A stretch of DNA of 64,000 bases from Thermincola carboxydiphila (lineage in GTDB: Bacteria > Bacillota > Thermincolia > Thermincolales > UBA2595). The position numbers and the translations under genes were made by a program. The notes beneath the pieces are model-generated. The model was not told the DNA's origin. It saw only the letters and a program-made list of their open reading frames with translations, and made no database searches. Below are positions 8,754 through 17,920 of the stretch, one piece after another (within the stretch, counting starts at the first letter, position 1; each line of letters begins with the position of its first letter). The stretch covers positions 62,001-126,000 of the forward strand of contig JAENZX010000008.1 in assembly GCA_016841045.1 (NCBI GenBank). The letters run 5' to 3'.

Positions 8754-9020
8754 TTAGTCTTTTTGCATTGACTGCTGATTATTGTGAGCAATGTCAGTTT
8801 GCTGTTGGGCCATATTTTCCATTTTATATTGAGGTTCCTGTCCTTCAATGTAGCCAATGCGATTAGTTAGGTCAGTAATCATTTGATCCATTTGCTTGCC
8901 GAAATTAGTATACATTTGTTTTGCCATGGGGTCTTGAGTATCCATAGCAAAGGTATGGAAATTTCCACTTAGCATTTTCATCATGCCAAGAGATTGATGT
9001 ACCTTTGTACCAGTAGTCAT
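8754..9020 (-). CDS. DUF1657 family protein
   Basis: 88 residues. The pattern of MTTGTKVHQSLGMMKMLSGN, then ETFA-like FHTFAMDT, QMYTNFGKQ and the EPQYK box matches DUF1657, a short helical family found in endospore formers, often near spoVA-type genes. AAGGAGGGG precedes the ATG. The C-terminal 20 residues are Gln/Asn-rich. Function unknown; a spore role is inferred from the family's distribution. Confidence 0.8.
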   Translation of the reverse strand: MTTGTKVHQSLGMMKMLSGNFHTFAMDTQDPMAKQMYTNFGKQMDQMITDLTNRIGYIEGQEPQYKMENMAQQQTDIAHNNQQSMQKD

Positions 9021-9140
9021 TATATACCCCTCCTTTTTTATCTAGTATTTGATGTTAAAGGTTTCCCTATGCAAACCATTGTTGCCTTAATTGTATAAGT
9101 TCAGAATAACTACAAAGAATAGCAAAAGAGGTGATAAGGT

Positions 9141-11012
9141 TTGAAACGATTCGGACTTTATTTTGCTGTTCTTTTAATTTTCACAATGAGTATTCTGCCG
9201 CTATATTCATTGGTTGAAAGTTTACGCATTGGAAAAATACCTAAGGAAGTCACTAGATTACATATGAGTACCAATAATACAACAAGGGTGTTGGCAGATA
9301 ATTATCAGGAACTTCAGCAGAAGATATTGGAAATTAAAAACCCTGAAGGAGAAGCCCCGGACTTAATAATCTTAGTTAGCTCTGAGAACTGGGTTCAGGC
9401 TGTTACAGCCACAAGCTTGTTAGCTCCTCCAATAAATTCAACTTTATTGTTGGTAGATAGAAATAAGGAAAACGAAGTTTTAGAGTATATAAATAAGCTC
9501 CAACCAAGGGGTGAACGTGCTTTAAACGGAGCGCACATATTAGCAATTGGGCAAACAGCTCAAATTAGTGAGAAGATTAAGGAGCATGGGTTTAAAGTTA
9601 AAATTGTTACTGGTGATAATGCAACAATTGCTCAGAAAATATATGATGTTAAATCAAAATTAGCCCTAAGAAAAAATCCTTGGGTGATCATAATAGATCA
9701 GCGGATAGGGCATAGCTATGCATTACCGTCTATCAATTGGGCTGTGCACCGGGGAACCCCTATTTTAGTTGTTGATGGCGATAAATTGCCTAAGGCAACG
9801 GAAGATTCTATCAGGTCACAGGGAAAACAGCTCAGCTTTTATGTTATGGCTTCAGCGGACAAATTTTCCAGTACAGTCCGGAAAAGTTTAGAGGAATTTG
9901 GAAATGTAATTGAAATTGGAAACAGAGATCCAATACAAAACGCCATTAATTTTGCCAAATATTATGATGACCGTACCGGCTTCGGTTGGCAAACAACTAC
10001 CGAAACTGTTGAGGGGGGTAAAAATTTTCTTGTAGTTAATGAAAAGGACTGGCAGTCTGCCGTTATTGGATCACAGATTTTTAATAAAGGGTTATTTGGG
10101 CCCCTTCTGCTTACAGCGAGCCCAAACAAATTGCCGGTGGTTTTAGAAAAGTTTTATTTTGGAGTTTCACCAGACTGGTGGGTAACCCCCGCCGAAGGTC
10201 CATATAATCACACATGGCTTTTAGGAAGCACTGATAAGATATCCTATGCTGTTCAAGGTAGATTAAATTTTCTGCAGGAAATAACCAATTATGAAAATCA
10301 GGGAAGCCAGGGAATTAGTGGTTTAGAGGCTCTGACTATTGTCTGGTATGCTTTGGCTGTTTGTGGAGCAATTTGGATATGGTTTCACCTTTCAACAAGG
10401 ATGTTTCAGCTTTCTCCCTTTATGAGAGTAATCTGGGTTCTGGTGGTATTATCATTAGGTCCAGTAGGCCTATGGGCATATTATATCTGCTACAGAGGCT
10501 ATGGACATCAAGTCGCTTTAGGTGAATTTCCAAGACCCTTATGGGTGAAAGTGCTTGCTGCAACTTGTAGTACAATTGGCTCAGGGATGCCTACTATGAT
10601 TGGAACAGGTTTTGTTATAGTTTTTTTAGGGGCGCCGCTTTTTCTTAACCGAGGCCCACTATTTGTATTAACCGGACCTATGGCACAGACAGTATTTTGG
10701 TCTTACCTTGCTGCTGTAATAATAAATGCTTTTATCTTTGTTCCAATTATGTTGGCCTTCAAGGAAAATTCTACTTATTGGGGTACTGTAAAGGCCAATT
10801 GGCTCACTGTGCTAATATCTATGACAGCAATAAGTGTAGGTATGATGAGCACTATGTGGTGGTTTATGATGGAGTATCTTGCAATGATGCCCGAAGAAGT
10901 AAATGTACTTTGGTGGGGAAGCATGTACGCAGCTAATATAGCCGGATTAATCACAGGGTATATTGGGAATTGGGTTTTAGTCATTCGCGGTGAGAAGAAA
11001 GGTACTATGTGA
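9141..11012 (+). CDS. Cell-wall-binding-repeat-like protein fused to a C-terminal polytopic DUF4396-like membrane domain
   Basis: 623 residues from TTG 9141 (GAGGTGAT upstream). An N-terminal signal anchor (about 5-27) is followed by about 370 residues of alternating alpha/beta units such as LIILVSSENWVQAVTATSLL, like cell-wall-binding repeat 2 modules. The C-terminal 220 residues contain five to six membrane helices and end ITGYIGNWVLVIRGEKKG, which resembles DUF4396. It is the first gene of an operon with a paralogue of its outer domain (11040-12242). Role unknown; a surface structure tied to a membrane domain is suggested. Confidence 0.6.
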   Translation: MKRFGLYFAVLLIFTMSILPLYSLVESLRIGKIPKEVTRLHMSTNNTTRVLADNYQELQQKILEIKNPEGEAPDLIILVSSENWVQAVTATSLLAPPINSTLLLVDRNKENEVLEYINKLQPRGERALNGAHILAIGQTAQISEKIKEHGFKVKIVTGDNATIAQKIYDVKSKLALRKNPWVIIIDQRIGHSYALPSINWAVHRGTPILVVDGDKLPKATEDSIRSQGKQLSFYVMASADKFSSTVRKSLEEFGNVIEIGNRDPIQNAINFAKYYDDRTGFGWQTTTETVEGGKNFLVVNEKDWQSAVIGSQIFNKGLFGPLLLTASPNKLPVVLEKFYFGVSPDWWVTPAEGPYNHTWLLGSTDKISYAVQGRLNFLQEITNYENQGSQGISGLEALTIVWYALAVCGAIWIWFHLSTRMFQLSPFMRVIWVLVVLSLGPVGLWAYYICYRGYGHQVALGEFPRPLWVKVLAATCSTIGSGMPTMIGTGFVIVFLGAPLFLNRGPLFVLTGPMAQTVFWSYLAAVIINAFIFVPIMLAFKENSTYWGTVKANWLTVLISMTAISVGMMSTMWWFMMEYLAMMPEEVNVLWWGSMYAANIAGLITGYIGNWVLVIRGEKKGTM

Positions 11013-11039
11013 TTTTGTTTCATAGGAGGGGCTTTGCGA

Positions 11040-12242
11040 ATGGACATTAAGCGTCGTTTAAAACACACAAGATTATGGTTTTGGCTGCTTCTTGGAAGCA
11101 GCCTGCTGCTGGCTGCCTTTTTACTTCTTTATAATCCTAATTATTATAAGGTTGCTTTAACAGGACAACAAATGGAAACAGAATTAACGAGGACAACCAC
11201 TCGCATTCCAGGAAAAAATGCAATGGAAGTTGCCATTGCTGTCGCTCAAAACTCATATCCTGCCACTTTTAAGGACAATAAGCCTGGGGCCGTTATCCTG
11301 GTCCCTGCTGATGATTGGCAGGCCGCAGTTTTAGCTGCAGAGATAATACATTTCCCCATAAATGCGCCGATATTATATACTGAACGGGAAGTTATTCCTC
11401 AAGATACCTTGAAAGAATTAAAACGTCTTGACCCTGAGGGGAACTTTCAGGATGGGAATGTTAAAGTTATATTGATTGGTAATATTGGTGAGGGGGTAAA
11501 AAGTCAGCTAAAGAAGGAAAAATTAAAATTTAGGGATTTAACAGCAGATAAAACGGAACAATTGGCATCACTATTAGACGATTATAAAGCAATGATTCAT
11601 GCCAACCACGATGATGAAGTCATTATTGTACCTAAAGAAGATCCTGCTTCGGCGATATTGGCTGCTTCCTGGGTAGCTCATATGGGACATTCAATATTTT
11701 TTGTAGGCAAAGACTCGGTCTCTAATGAAACCAGGAAATCATTGGCCAAGCGGCCGCAGGATGCTTTTATATATATTTTAGGCAGCGAGGAAGTTATTCC
11801 TAAGAAGATTGCAGAAGAATTAAGCCAGTATGGCCACGTTCAACGCTTTCCCGGAAAAGATGCCTGGGAGCTGGCTGTAGGATTTGGTTCATATATAGAT
11901 TTTGGCCGGAATTTTGGGTGGTGGGTTCGCCGTACACCACGTATGTTTGGCTGGGGTATAGGTGAGGCGGGACATAATTTTATTTTTGTTAACCCCAAGT
12001 ATCCCCTTCAAGCAGTTCCGGCTGCAGTATTATCCCATATGGGTAAACACGGTCCTTTTCTACTGGTAAAAGAAGATGACATTCCAGACCCGGTAATTAG
12101 ATATTTGCAAACGGTTCAACCTAATTTTACTTCTTCTAGAGAGCAGCTTTTCAATCATGGCTGGATAATTGGCCAGTCTATAAATATAAGCAGTGACGTA
12201 CAGCAGCAAATAGATAAACTATTACAGGTTAAAGGTCCTTAA
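11040..12242 (+). CDS. Membrane-anchored cell-wall-binding-repeat-like protein
   Basis: 400 residues from ATG 11040, 9 nt after AGGAGGG (an in-frame TTG at 11034 is too close). One N-terminal anchor (about 13-35) precedes an outer region with the same repeated alpha/beta pattern as its neighbour: AVILVPADDWQAAVLAAEII and EVIIVPKEDPASAILAASWV. It lacks the C-terminal membrane domain. Spacing of 27 nt to the upstream gene supports one operon. Probably a wall-associated partner of that protein. Confidence 0.6.
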   Translation: MDIKRRLKHTRLWFWLLLGSSLLLAAFLLLYNPNYYKVALTGQQMETELTRTTTRIPGKNAMEVAIAVAQNSYPATFKDNKPGAVILVPADDWQAAVLAAEIIHFPINAPILYTEREVIPQDTLKELKRLDPEGNFQDGNVKVILIGNIGEGVKSQLKKEKLKFRDLTADKTEQLASLLDDYKAMIHANHDDEVIIVPKEDPASAILAASWVAHMGHSIFFVGKDSVSNETRKSLAKRPQDAFIYILGSEEVIPKKIAEELSQYGHVQRFPGKDAWELAVGFGSYIDFGRNFGWWVRRTPRMFGWGIGEAGHNFIFVNPKYPLQAVPAAVLSHMGKHGPFLLVKEDDIPDPVIRYLQTVQPNFTSSREQLFNHGWIIGQSINISSDVQQQIDKLLQVKGP

Positions 12243-12260
12243 TCAGAAGGGGGATTTTTT

Positions 12261-12728
12261 ATGAGAAAAGTAGTTGCTTTTTTTCAAAATAAAGATGATG
12301 CCTTTCGCGCTGGAGAAGCACTTACTTTGGAGGATCTTGCAGACTATTCTTTAACAGAGCTGAGTCTTGACTATGAGCAGCAGATTCGCCAGGAAGTATT
12401 TTTGAGACCGAAGGAGTTAAACTATATTGTAATAGGTGTGCTTTTGGGAATGATTATTTTTGGAACCTTATTTTATTTGCTTAGTGTACAAAGTAATTTA
12501 GGGATATTATTAGCCAGATGGATGGCTGGAGGGCTGCCTGCAGCAGCATTTACCGGAGCAGGAATAGGATTGGCGTTAGGTGGCCTTTTGGCTGGTGTAT
12601 ATTCTTTATCACTACCCCTAAACAGGGACTATACTGGATATTGGATGGTGACATTATTTACTTTAGGCCCAAATCAGAAGCAAAAGGCTGTCGAAATTAT
12701 TAAAAGTCATTTTGGTCTTTTTGTGTAA
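12261..12728 (+). CDS. Small membrane protein with GSP17M-like N-terminus
   Basis: 155 residues. Residues 1-45 (VVAFFQNKDDAFRAGEAL...) look like a small soluble alpha/beta unit; two membrane helices follow at about 52-75 and 88-115 with Gly/Ala-rich packing (GAGIGLALGGLLAGV). This order resembles proteins of the general-stress-protein 17M type. AGAAGGGGG precedes the ATG. It is 18 nt from the preceding gene, in the same operon. Function unknown. Confidence 0.55.
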   Translation: MRKVVAFFQNKDDAFRAGEALTLEDLADYSLTELSLDYEQQIRQEVFLRPKELNYIVIGVLLGMIIFGTLFYLLSVQSNLGILLARWMAGGLPAAAFTGAGIGLALGGLLAGVYSLSLPLNRDYTGYWMVTLFTLGPNQKQKAVEIIKSHFGLFV

Positions 12729-12770
12729 GGTTTAGATGACAGACAGATTAAACTTTTGGGGGTTATTTAA

Positions 12771-13253
12771 ATGAAATACAAAATTAAACATCAAATTAAG
12801 ACAAGCTTTAAAGAAAGAATAAGAAATGACAGATTTATACTCGGATTTGTATCAGGCTTAATCGCAGCTATAGCAATGAGTATTCTTAACATAATCATAA
12901 TATATACTACACCGGCCAAGAACCTTTATGCTGATTTTGTAGGGATTATGTTATTTGGTACTAAACCTGACAGTCTTGCCGAAATAATCATCGGTTCTAT
13001 TGCTCATATTTTTTTAGGTGGGGTTATTGGTGCTATTTTTTCTTACTTAATTTTACTAATTTCAAAGGACTATTTGATTATAAAGGCAACTATTTTTGGA
13101 GCACTAATGTTTTTTATTTTGTTTTCATTTGGTGTAATTTTTAAGATTACTGGTTTGGAATACAGTATGCTGCTTACTGTTGTGACAAAAAGCATTGGTT
13201 CGGCATTTTATGGTTTTGTACTAGGGTACTCGATTTTAAGCTTCAACAAGTGA
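12771..13253 (+). CDS. YqhR-like four-helix membrane protein
   Basis: 160 residues with four membrane helices. The pattern (RFILGFVSGLIAAIAM start, a central IFLGGVIGAIFSYLI helix, C-terminal GSAFYGFVLGYSIL) recurs in the gene at 60268-60801, so the two are paralogues. The family is common in spore formers and uncharacterised. TGGGGG precedes ATG. Terminator at 13266-13289. Confidence 0.6.
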   Translation: MKYKIKHQIKTSFKERIRNDRFILGFVSGLIAAIAMSILNIIIIYTTPAKNLYADFVGIMLFGTKPDSLAEIIIGSIAHIFLGGVIGAIFSYLILLISKDYLIIKATIFGALMFFILFSFGVIFKITGLEYSMLLTVVTKSIGSAFYGFVLGYSILSFNK

Positions 13254-13265
13254 AAGCTCGCTTCC

Positions 13266-13289
13266 AGCGTACCAATGGTGCGCTTTTTT
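13266..13289 (+). terminator. Terminator of the 9.1-13.3 kb operon
   Basis: Stem AGCGTACC / GGTGCGCT (one mismatch) with a 3-nt loop and a TTTTT tail, 13 nt after the preceding stop. Confidence 0.65.
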
Positions 13290-13399
13290 AAAATTCTAGG
13301 CTTGTTGACTTACAAAGGAATCGAAGTTACCATAATATATATAAAATATTTTTCTTTATATATAAAATATTTTGAGCCAGAATTCAAAGGGAGGAGCTA

Positions 13400-13993
13400 A
13401 TGAATATTTTTAATGCAGTGGACCCCAACTTGTTTTCATGGGTTATTTTACCCTTGTTAATATTCCTTTCAAGAATATTTGATGTATCCCTTGGAACAAT
13501 GAGAATCATATTTGTATCGAGAGGCGCCAAGCTTATAGCACCTCTTCTGGGTTTCTTTGAGGTATTAATCTGGCTTATCGCAATAGGCCAAATAATGCAG
13601 AACTTAAACAATGTGATGAGCTATCTTGCTTATGCTGGAGGCTTTGCTGCCGGAACTTACGTAGGTATTATGATAGAAGAAAAACTGGCAATAGGAATTC
13701 TTGTCATCAGAGTTATTCTAACTAAGAACGAATGTCAATTAAAAGAACGGCTCGCTGCTTCCGGTTACGGTGTAACAGTAGTAGATGCTAAAGGGGTAAA
13801 TGGTGAAGTAAAGGTGGTTTATACCATTGTGCGTCGAAAAGACATCGACAACGTCATCACCATAATTAATGAGTGTAATGAAAAAGCATTTTATTCTATA
13901 GAGGAAGCTAGAACCGCAAGGGAAGGGGTATTTCCTGTAAAGAAGGCAAACAGCTTTTTTAGTAACAGACTATTTAGTGCGGGAAGAAAATAA
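13400..13993 (+). CDS. UPF0316 membrane protein with C-terminal DUF2179 domain
   Basis: 197 residues. Three membrane helices (to about residue 100) contain LIFLSRIFDVSLGTMRIIFV, the hallmark of UPF0316. A cytoplasmic DUF2179 domain follows (RVILTKNECQLKERLAASGYGVTVVDAKG, then VYTIVRRKDIDNV). DUF2179 is thought to bind small ligands or nucleotides. GGGAGG precedes ATG. Two copies of TATATAAAATATTTT lie just upstream (13338-13374) and may belong to its promoter region. Confidence 0.85.
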   Translation: MNIFNAVDPNLFSWVILPLLIFLSRIFDVSLGTMRIIFVSRGAKLIAPLLGFFEVLIWLIAIGQIMQNLNNVMSYLAYAGGFAAGTYVGIMIEEKLAIGILVIRVILTKNECQLKERLAASGYGVTVVDAKGVNGEVKVVYTIVRRKDIDNVITIINECNEKAFYSIEEARTAREGVFPVKKANSFFSNRLFSAGRK

Positions 13994-14075
13994 TTATGTT
14001 GCAATTGTTAATGAGTCTAAGACTCAACTGAATCGAAAAATTTCATTAGTGAATGATGCATGTTAGTGACTTGAT

Positions 14076-14104
14076 AAAAGCTCCCGTTTGGGAGCTTTTA
14101 ATCT
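14076..14104 (+). terminator. Terminator after the UPF0316 gene
   Basis: 10-bp perfect stem AAAAGCTCCC / GGGAGCTTTT with a 4-nt loop. Confidence 0.7.
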
Positions 14105-14233
14105 TAGTGAAACACTTTATGTTTAAGTGGATTTGCCTCAGAAGCTGAAGTAAAAGAAAAAGTAAATAGGGTTTTGTCAAAACCTGTCGAATATGTAATA
14201 CATACTATAAATTGAAAGAAAGCAGGATGCTTC

Positions 14234-15682
14234 TTGAAAAGCTACATTGAGCATATCATATTACTCTTTGAAGGCAATACTGAAATAATATATTTTATTT
14301 ATGGTCTTGTCTTTTTCTTAATGGGTTTTGCAATCTTATTTCAAAAAAGGATTCACAGTAATATTAAGTTGGCATCTTCCCTCAAATACTTGGCCTTATT
14401 CGGTATAACTCATGGCTTGTCAGAATGGGCTACGATTTTTATTCCGATTCATCAAAAATTGGTAAACCTGCAGACCCTCAGTCACTTAAAGGTTTTCGAA
14501 GTTTTTTTTACATCAACCTCTTTGTTCTTTTTATTCCTATTTGGTTTAAAGCTGTTGCAGGAAAGGTTTCAAAGAAGCAATCTAATTTTTGCAATTCCTT
14601 GGTCCATTTACCTAAGTTGGACTGGAGCATTTTTTTTTAATATTGCAAACCTTGACGGAGACCTTCTAATCAAAATAAATAATTTTGAGGCACTGGGCAG
14701 ATATTTTATGGCATTTCCCGGAGCTTTAATTAGTGGGTATGGTTTATTTTTACACTCCAAACATTTTAAAAAGCGGGGGATGCAGGAAATCAGTAAATAC
14801 TTTTTTTACGCCGCTTGTGGGTTCACTGCTTATTCTATCGCGGCGGGATTGATAGTTAAGAAAGTTGACTACTTCCCGGCTAATATATTAAATAAAGCCA
14901 TATTTTTTCAGACTTTTGGATTTCCGGTTCAGATTTTTAGAGCTATCTGCGGTTTGGTCATTTCCGTGTTTATAATCAAAGGTCTTGAATTCTTTAATCT
15001 TGAATACCGCAAACGGCTAGAAGAGGCAGAGAAGAATGAGGCTTTATTTATCGAACGTAATCGTATTTGTAGGGATCTTCACGATGGGATAATTCAATCT
15101 ATTTACGCGGTTGGACTAACAATGGAAAACAGCCTAAATTTGGTTAAAACTAATCCCGACCTTGCCGAAAAATTGATTAATCAAAACATGGAACATCTGG
15201 ACTTGGTTATTAAAGACATTAGAAGTTATATAATGGAGCTAACCCCTGCTGAATTTGACCCTGCTTGTTTTGAAGCGAGTCTTAATTCACTCATTGAACA
15301 ATTTAAAATAAATTCATTAATTCAATGCAGCATTTCAATATCTCCTAACCAAATTAACTGGCTAAAGGACGACTATAAACTTGAAATTTACCATATTTTA
15401 TTAGAAGCTCTCAATAATATTCAAAAGCACTCAAGGGCTAATTATGTTGAAATCAATTTTTCACAATCAAATGACACATTGGTTTTATCGATTAAAGATA
15501 ATGGTATTGGTTTTGATAAGGAGGCAGTTATTAACTACGGTAACAAAACCGGTTCCGGCCAAGGCTTAAAAAATATGATGATAAGAGCTAACTTATGTAA
15601 TGGAACGTTTAACATAGACAGTGAAATTGGTAAAGGAACAGAAATTCGGGTAGTAATCAAAAAAGGCCCTGGATTGGAGTGA
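14234..15682 (+). CDS. Membrane sensor histidine kinase, NarL/LiaS type (HisKA_3)
   Basis: 482 residues from TTG 14234. Seven or so membrane helices occupy residues 1-255 with no large outer loop, so the signal is probably sensed in or near the membrane. The kinase core follows: H-box RDLHDGIIQSIYAVG (His about 280), N-box EALNNIQKHS and G-box DNGIGFD. It should phosphorylate the regulator starting 4 nt downstream. The nearest further gene is a six-haem cytochrome lipoprotein, a plausible target. Confidence 0.9.
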   Translation: MKSYIEHIILLFEGNTEIIYFIYGLVFFLMGFAILFQKRIHSNIKLASSLKYLALFGITHGLSEWATIFIPIHQKLVNLQTLSHLKVFEVFFTSTSLFFLFLFGLKLLQERFQRSNLIFAIPWSIYLSWTGAFFFNIANLDGDLLIKINNFEALGRYFMAFPGALISGYGLFLHSKHFKKRGMQEISKYFFYAACGFTAYSIAAGLIVKKVDYFPANILNKAIFFQTFGFPVQIFRAICGLVISVFIIKGLEFFNLEYRKRLEEAEKNEALFIERNRICRDLHDGIIQSIYAVGLTMENSLNLVKTNPDLAEKLINQNMEHLDLVIKDIRSYIMELTPAEFDPACFEASLNSLIEQFKINSLIQCSISISPNQINWLKDDYKLEIYHILLEALNNIQKHSRANYVEINFSQSNDTLVLSIKDNGIGFDKEAVINYGNKTGSGQGLKNMMIRANLCNGTFNIDSEIGKGTEIRVVIKKGPGLE

Positions 15683-15686
15683 GTTT

Positions 15687-16343
15687 ATGGAAGAGACTAA
15701 AGTATTAATAGTAGATGACCATGAAGTAGTACGTTTAGGGCTGGCTGCTCTTCTCAACAGGAAGAGTGGGTTTGTCGTTGTTGGTGAAGCGGGAAACGCA
15801 TCTGAAGCAGTTCAAAAAACTTTGGATTTAGATCCTGACATTATAATTATGGATATAAGGCTGGGAGAGGAAAATGGAATTGATGCTTGTCGGCAGATTA
15901 AAGATTTCAAGCCTGATGCAAAAGTTATTATGCTTACTTCATACGCTGATGATGAAGCCGTTTTTGCGTCCATTATGGCCGGTGCAGTGGGTTATGTATT
16001 AAAAAAAATCGGAAGTGACGAACTTTTGCGAGCCTTAGAAAGTATTCAAAGGGGAGATGCTTTGTTAGACCCGAAGGTAACGGAAAAAGTCCTGAAAAGG
16101 ATGCAGGAAATGGCTACCCGCCAGAATGATGAAGAAGAACTGTTAACGTTAAAGGAGCAAAAAATTATTTTATTGATTGCTGAGGGAAAGACCAATAGGG
16201 AAATTGCAGAAAAGTTATTTTTAGGAGAAAAAACCATTAGAAACTATGTAAGTAACATTTTATCCAAGTTAGATTTAAGTAATCGCTCCCAGCTGGCATC
16301 TTATGCTACTAAAAAGAAAATGTTTAACAATTGGGAGAAGTGA
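15687..16343 (+). CDS. NarL/LuxR-family response regulator
   Basis: 218 residues. The receiver has DD at 10-11, phospho-acceptor Asp56 in IIIMDIRLG, Thr in MLTSYAD and Lys in VLKKIG. The C-terminal LuxR helix-turn-helix reads EGKTNREIAEKLFLGEKTIRN. It is cotranscribed with the sensor kinase and followed immediately by a terminator. Confidence 0.92.
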   Translation: MEETKVLIVDDHEVVRLGLAALLNRKSGFVVVGEAGNASEAVQKTLDLDPDIIIMDIRLGEENGIDACRQIKDFKPDAKVIMLTSYADDEAVFASIMAGAVGYVLKKIGSDELLRALESIQRGDALLDPKVTEKVLKRMQEMATRQNDEEELLTLKEQKIILLIAEGKTNREIAEKLFLGEKTIRNYVSNILSKLDLSNRSQLASYATKKKMFNNWEK

Positions 16344-16345
16344 TA

Positions 16346-16369
16346 ACCAGTGCCTGGCACTGGTTTTTT
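16346..16369 (+). terminator. Terminator of the two-component operon
   Basis: 8-bp perfect stem CCAGTGCC / GGCACTGG, 1-nt formal loop, then TTTTTT. Confidence 0.8.
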
Positions 16370-16372
16370 GTT

Positions 16373-16454
16373 TAAATACTTTGCCAAATTATTGGCAAAG
16401 TATTTAAGGAAACTGTACGAAAGGCACGTAAATCGGTCGATTTACGTGCCTTTC
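16373..16454. repeat. Two consecutive perfect inverted repeats
   Basis: The first has 15-bp perfect arms (16373-16387 / 16392-16406) with a 4-nt centre. The second has 17-bp perfect arms (16419-16435 / 16438-16454) with a 2-nt centre. Neither is followed by a T-run on the plus strand. The 318-nt gap 16344-16661 holds these, the terminator before them and no gene. Confidence 0.85.
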
Positions 16455-16661
16455 CCGTAAAAAAATGTTAAGAAAGTGGCACATGTCCTTAACTTTTGGG
16501 ACATTTATCAACTGACGGGAATTACGAAATATGTCAAAATTTTTTTAGTGACAAGTAGCTTTGTTGGCTGTGCTTCCTGTCACTGTAACGTCATTCGTCC
16601 GACAAATAGAAGTTGTTTTGCCAGGCAGCTTCCAAGGGTCAAAAAAATGGAGGTGAAGTAG

Positions 16662-17741
16662 TTGAAATCAAAAAGATTGGTATTATTAGTATCTTTACTT
16701 GCTCTAATGGCCTTTGTGGTTGTTGGTTGTGGGCAAGGGGATGAAAAACCAAAAGACTCAGGAAAAAAGGAACCGGCATCCTCGGAAGAAGTAGCAACAT
16801 ACGTGGGTTCAGAAAGCTGCAAAACTTGCCATAGTGCTATTTATGAAAGTTACTCCAAGACCTTACACACCAAGATGGTTCAAGATGCAAAAGCAGATCC
16901 AAGTGTAATTATAGGTGATTTCAGCAAAGAGGGAGAGCCGCTTTCAATAGCAAAAGTCAATAAAGAAGATATTGTTTTTACCATCGGTTCAAAATATAAG
17001 CAGAGATATGTTATTAAAGATGGAGAAGCCTTAAGAATTTTACCGACAGAATATAAGTTCGGTAAAGGTGAATGGGTAGATTATCATGGCAGCGATTGGA
17101 ATAAGAGAGATTATCAAGAAAAATGTACAGCTTGCCACACAACAGGTGTAAATCTTGAAACCGGTGCCTGGACTGAAATGGGTATTGGGTGTGAAGCCTG
17201 CCACGGACCTGCAAGTTTACACGTAAACAATAGTGGTGATAAATCTAAAATTGTTAACCCTGCAAACCTTGAGACTGCTCGTCAAACTGACGTCTGTGCC
17301 CAATGCCATATCCGTGGTAAAAATACCAAGTATGAAGGTCGTGAAGATGCTTTAGGATTCTTACCTGGTATGAAGTTAACAGATGTTTATAAGTGGAACA
17401 CACCTGCAACCGACGATCCTGAAAAGCCAATTTTCCACGAAGACGGTGCTTCTAAAAAGCATCATCAGCAGTTCCAGGATTTTGAGCAGAGTAAACACTC
17501 TACATCAGGTATGACTTGTACATCATGTCATGATCCTCACACTAACATAGCTGAAGGTCAGCTTAGAGATACTTTGGAAAAGCTTTGTTTAAGCTGTCAT
17601 AATGAAGGCGGAAAAGCTGCTACAAAGCTGGAAACTCCGATTGCTGACAACTTGGACAAGTATATGCCGGAAAGAGCCAAGAGCGGTTCTTCTCCTGATA
17701 TCCGTACTCATACCTTCAAATTAAATCAACCAACAAAATAA
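16662..17741 (+). CDS. Six-haem c-type cytochrome lipoprotein
   Basis: 359 residues from TTG 16662 (GGAGGTG upstream). A lipoprotein signal ends VVVGCG, so the protein should be lipid-anchored outside the membrane. Six CxxCH motifs are present: CKTCH, CTACH, CEACH, CAQCH, CTSCH and CLSCH. The first is separated by about 95 residues from the second, and a KHSTSGMTCTSCHDPH segment supplies distal His candidates. The arrangement resembles cytochrome c554-type and other extracytoplasmic multihaem proteins. It probably carries electrons at the cell surface; its redox partner is unknown. Confidence 0.88.
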   Translation: MKSKRLVLLVSLLALMAFVVVGCGQGDEKPKDSGKKEPASSEEVATYVGSESCKTCHSAIYESYSKTLHTKMVQDAKADPSVIIGDFSKEGEPLSIAKVNKEDIVFTIGSKYKQRYVIKDGEALRILPTEYKFGKGEWVDYHGSDWNKRDYQEKCTACHTTGVNLETGAWTEMGIGCEACHGPASLHVNNSGDKSKIVNPANLETARQTDVCAQCHIRGKNTKYEGREDALGFLPGMKLTDVYKWNTPATDDPEKPIFHEDGASKKHHQQFQDFEQSKHSTSGMTCTSCHDPHTNIAEGQLRDTLEKLCLSCHNEGGKAATKLETPIADNLDKYMPERAKSGSSPDIRTHTFKLNQPTK

Positions 17742-17881
17742 TTAGTTTTTAAATTAAGATTTAACTAGCCTTAAAATCCTAAGGATTAAGCGGATGAATG
17801 ATAACTGGCAGGCACTAATAGCACAATTTTATACAGCATAATTGTGATTTTCAAATAAGTGGTTCCATGGGTTACTTTAAT

Positions 17882-17920
17882 AAAGGCGGTATTCGATTAG
17901 TTAATCGAGTACTGCCTTTT
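17882..17920. terminator. Bidirectional terminator between the cytochrome and ablB
   Basis: An 18-bp imperfect stem (AAAGGCGGTATTCGATTA pairing with TAATCGAGTACTGCCTTT) carries T-runs on both strands. It overlaps the last codons of ablB. Confidence 0.7.

Noticed and set aside
13338-13374. Two copies of TATATAAAATATTTT considered as an operator or CRISPR-like repeat.
   Set aside because: Only two AT-rich copies with a short gap; no array, no dyad beyond AT content. Noted with the downstream gene only.
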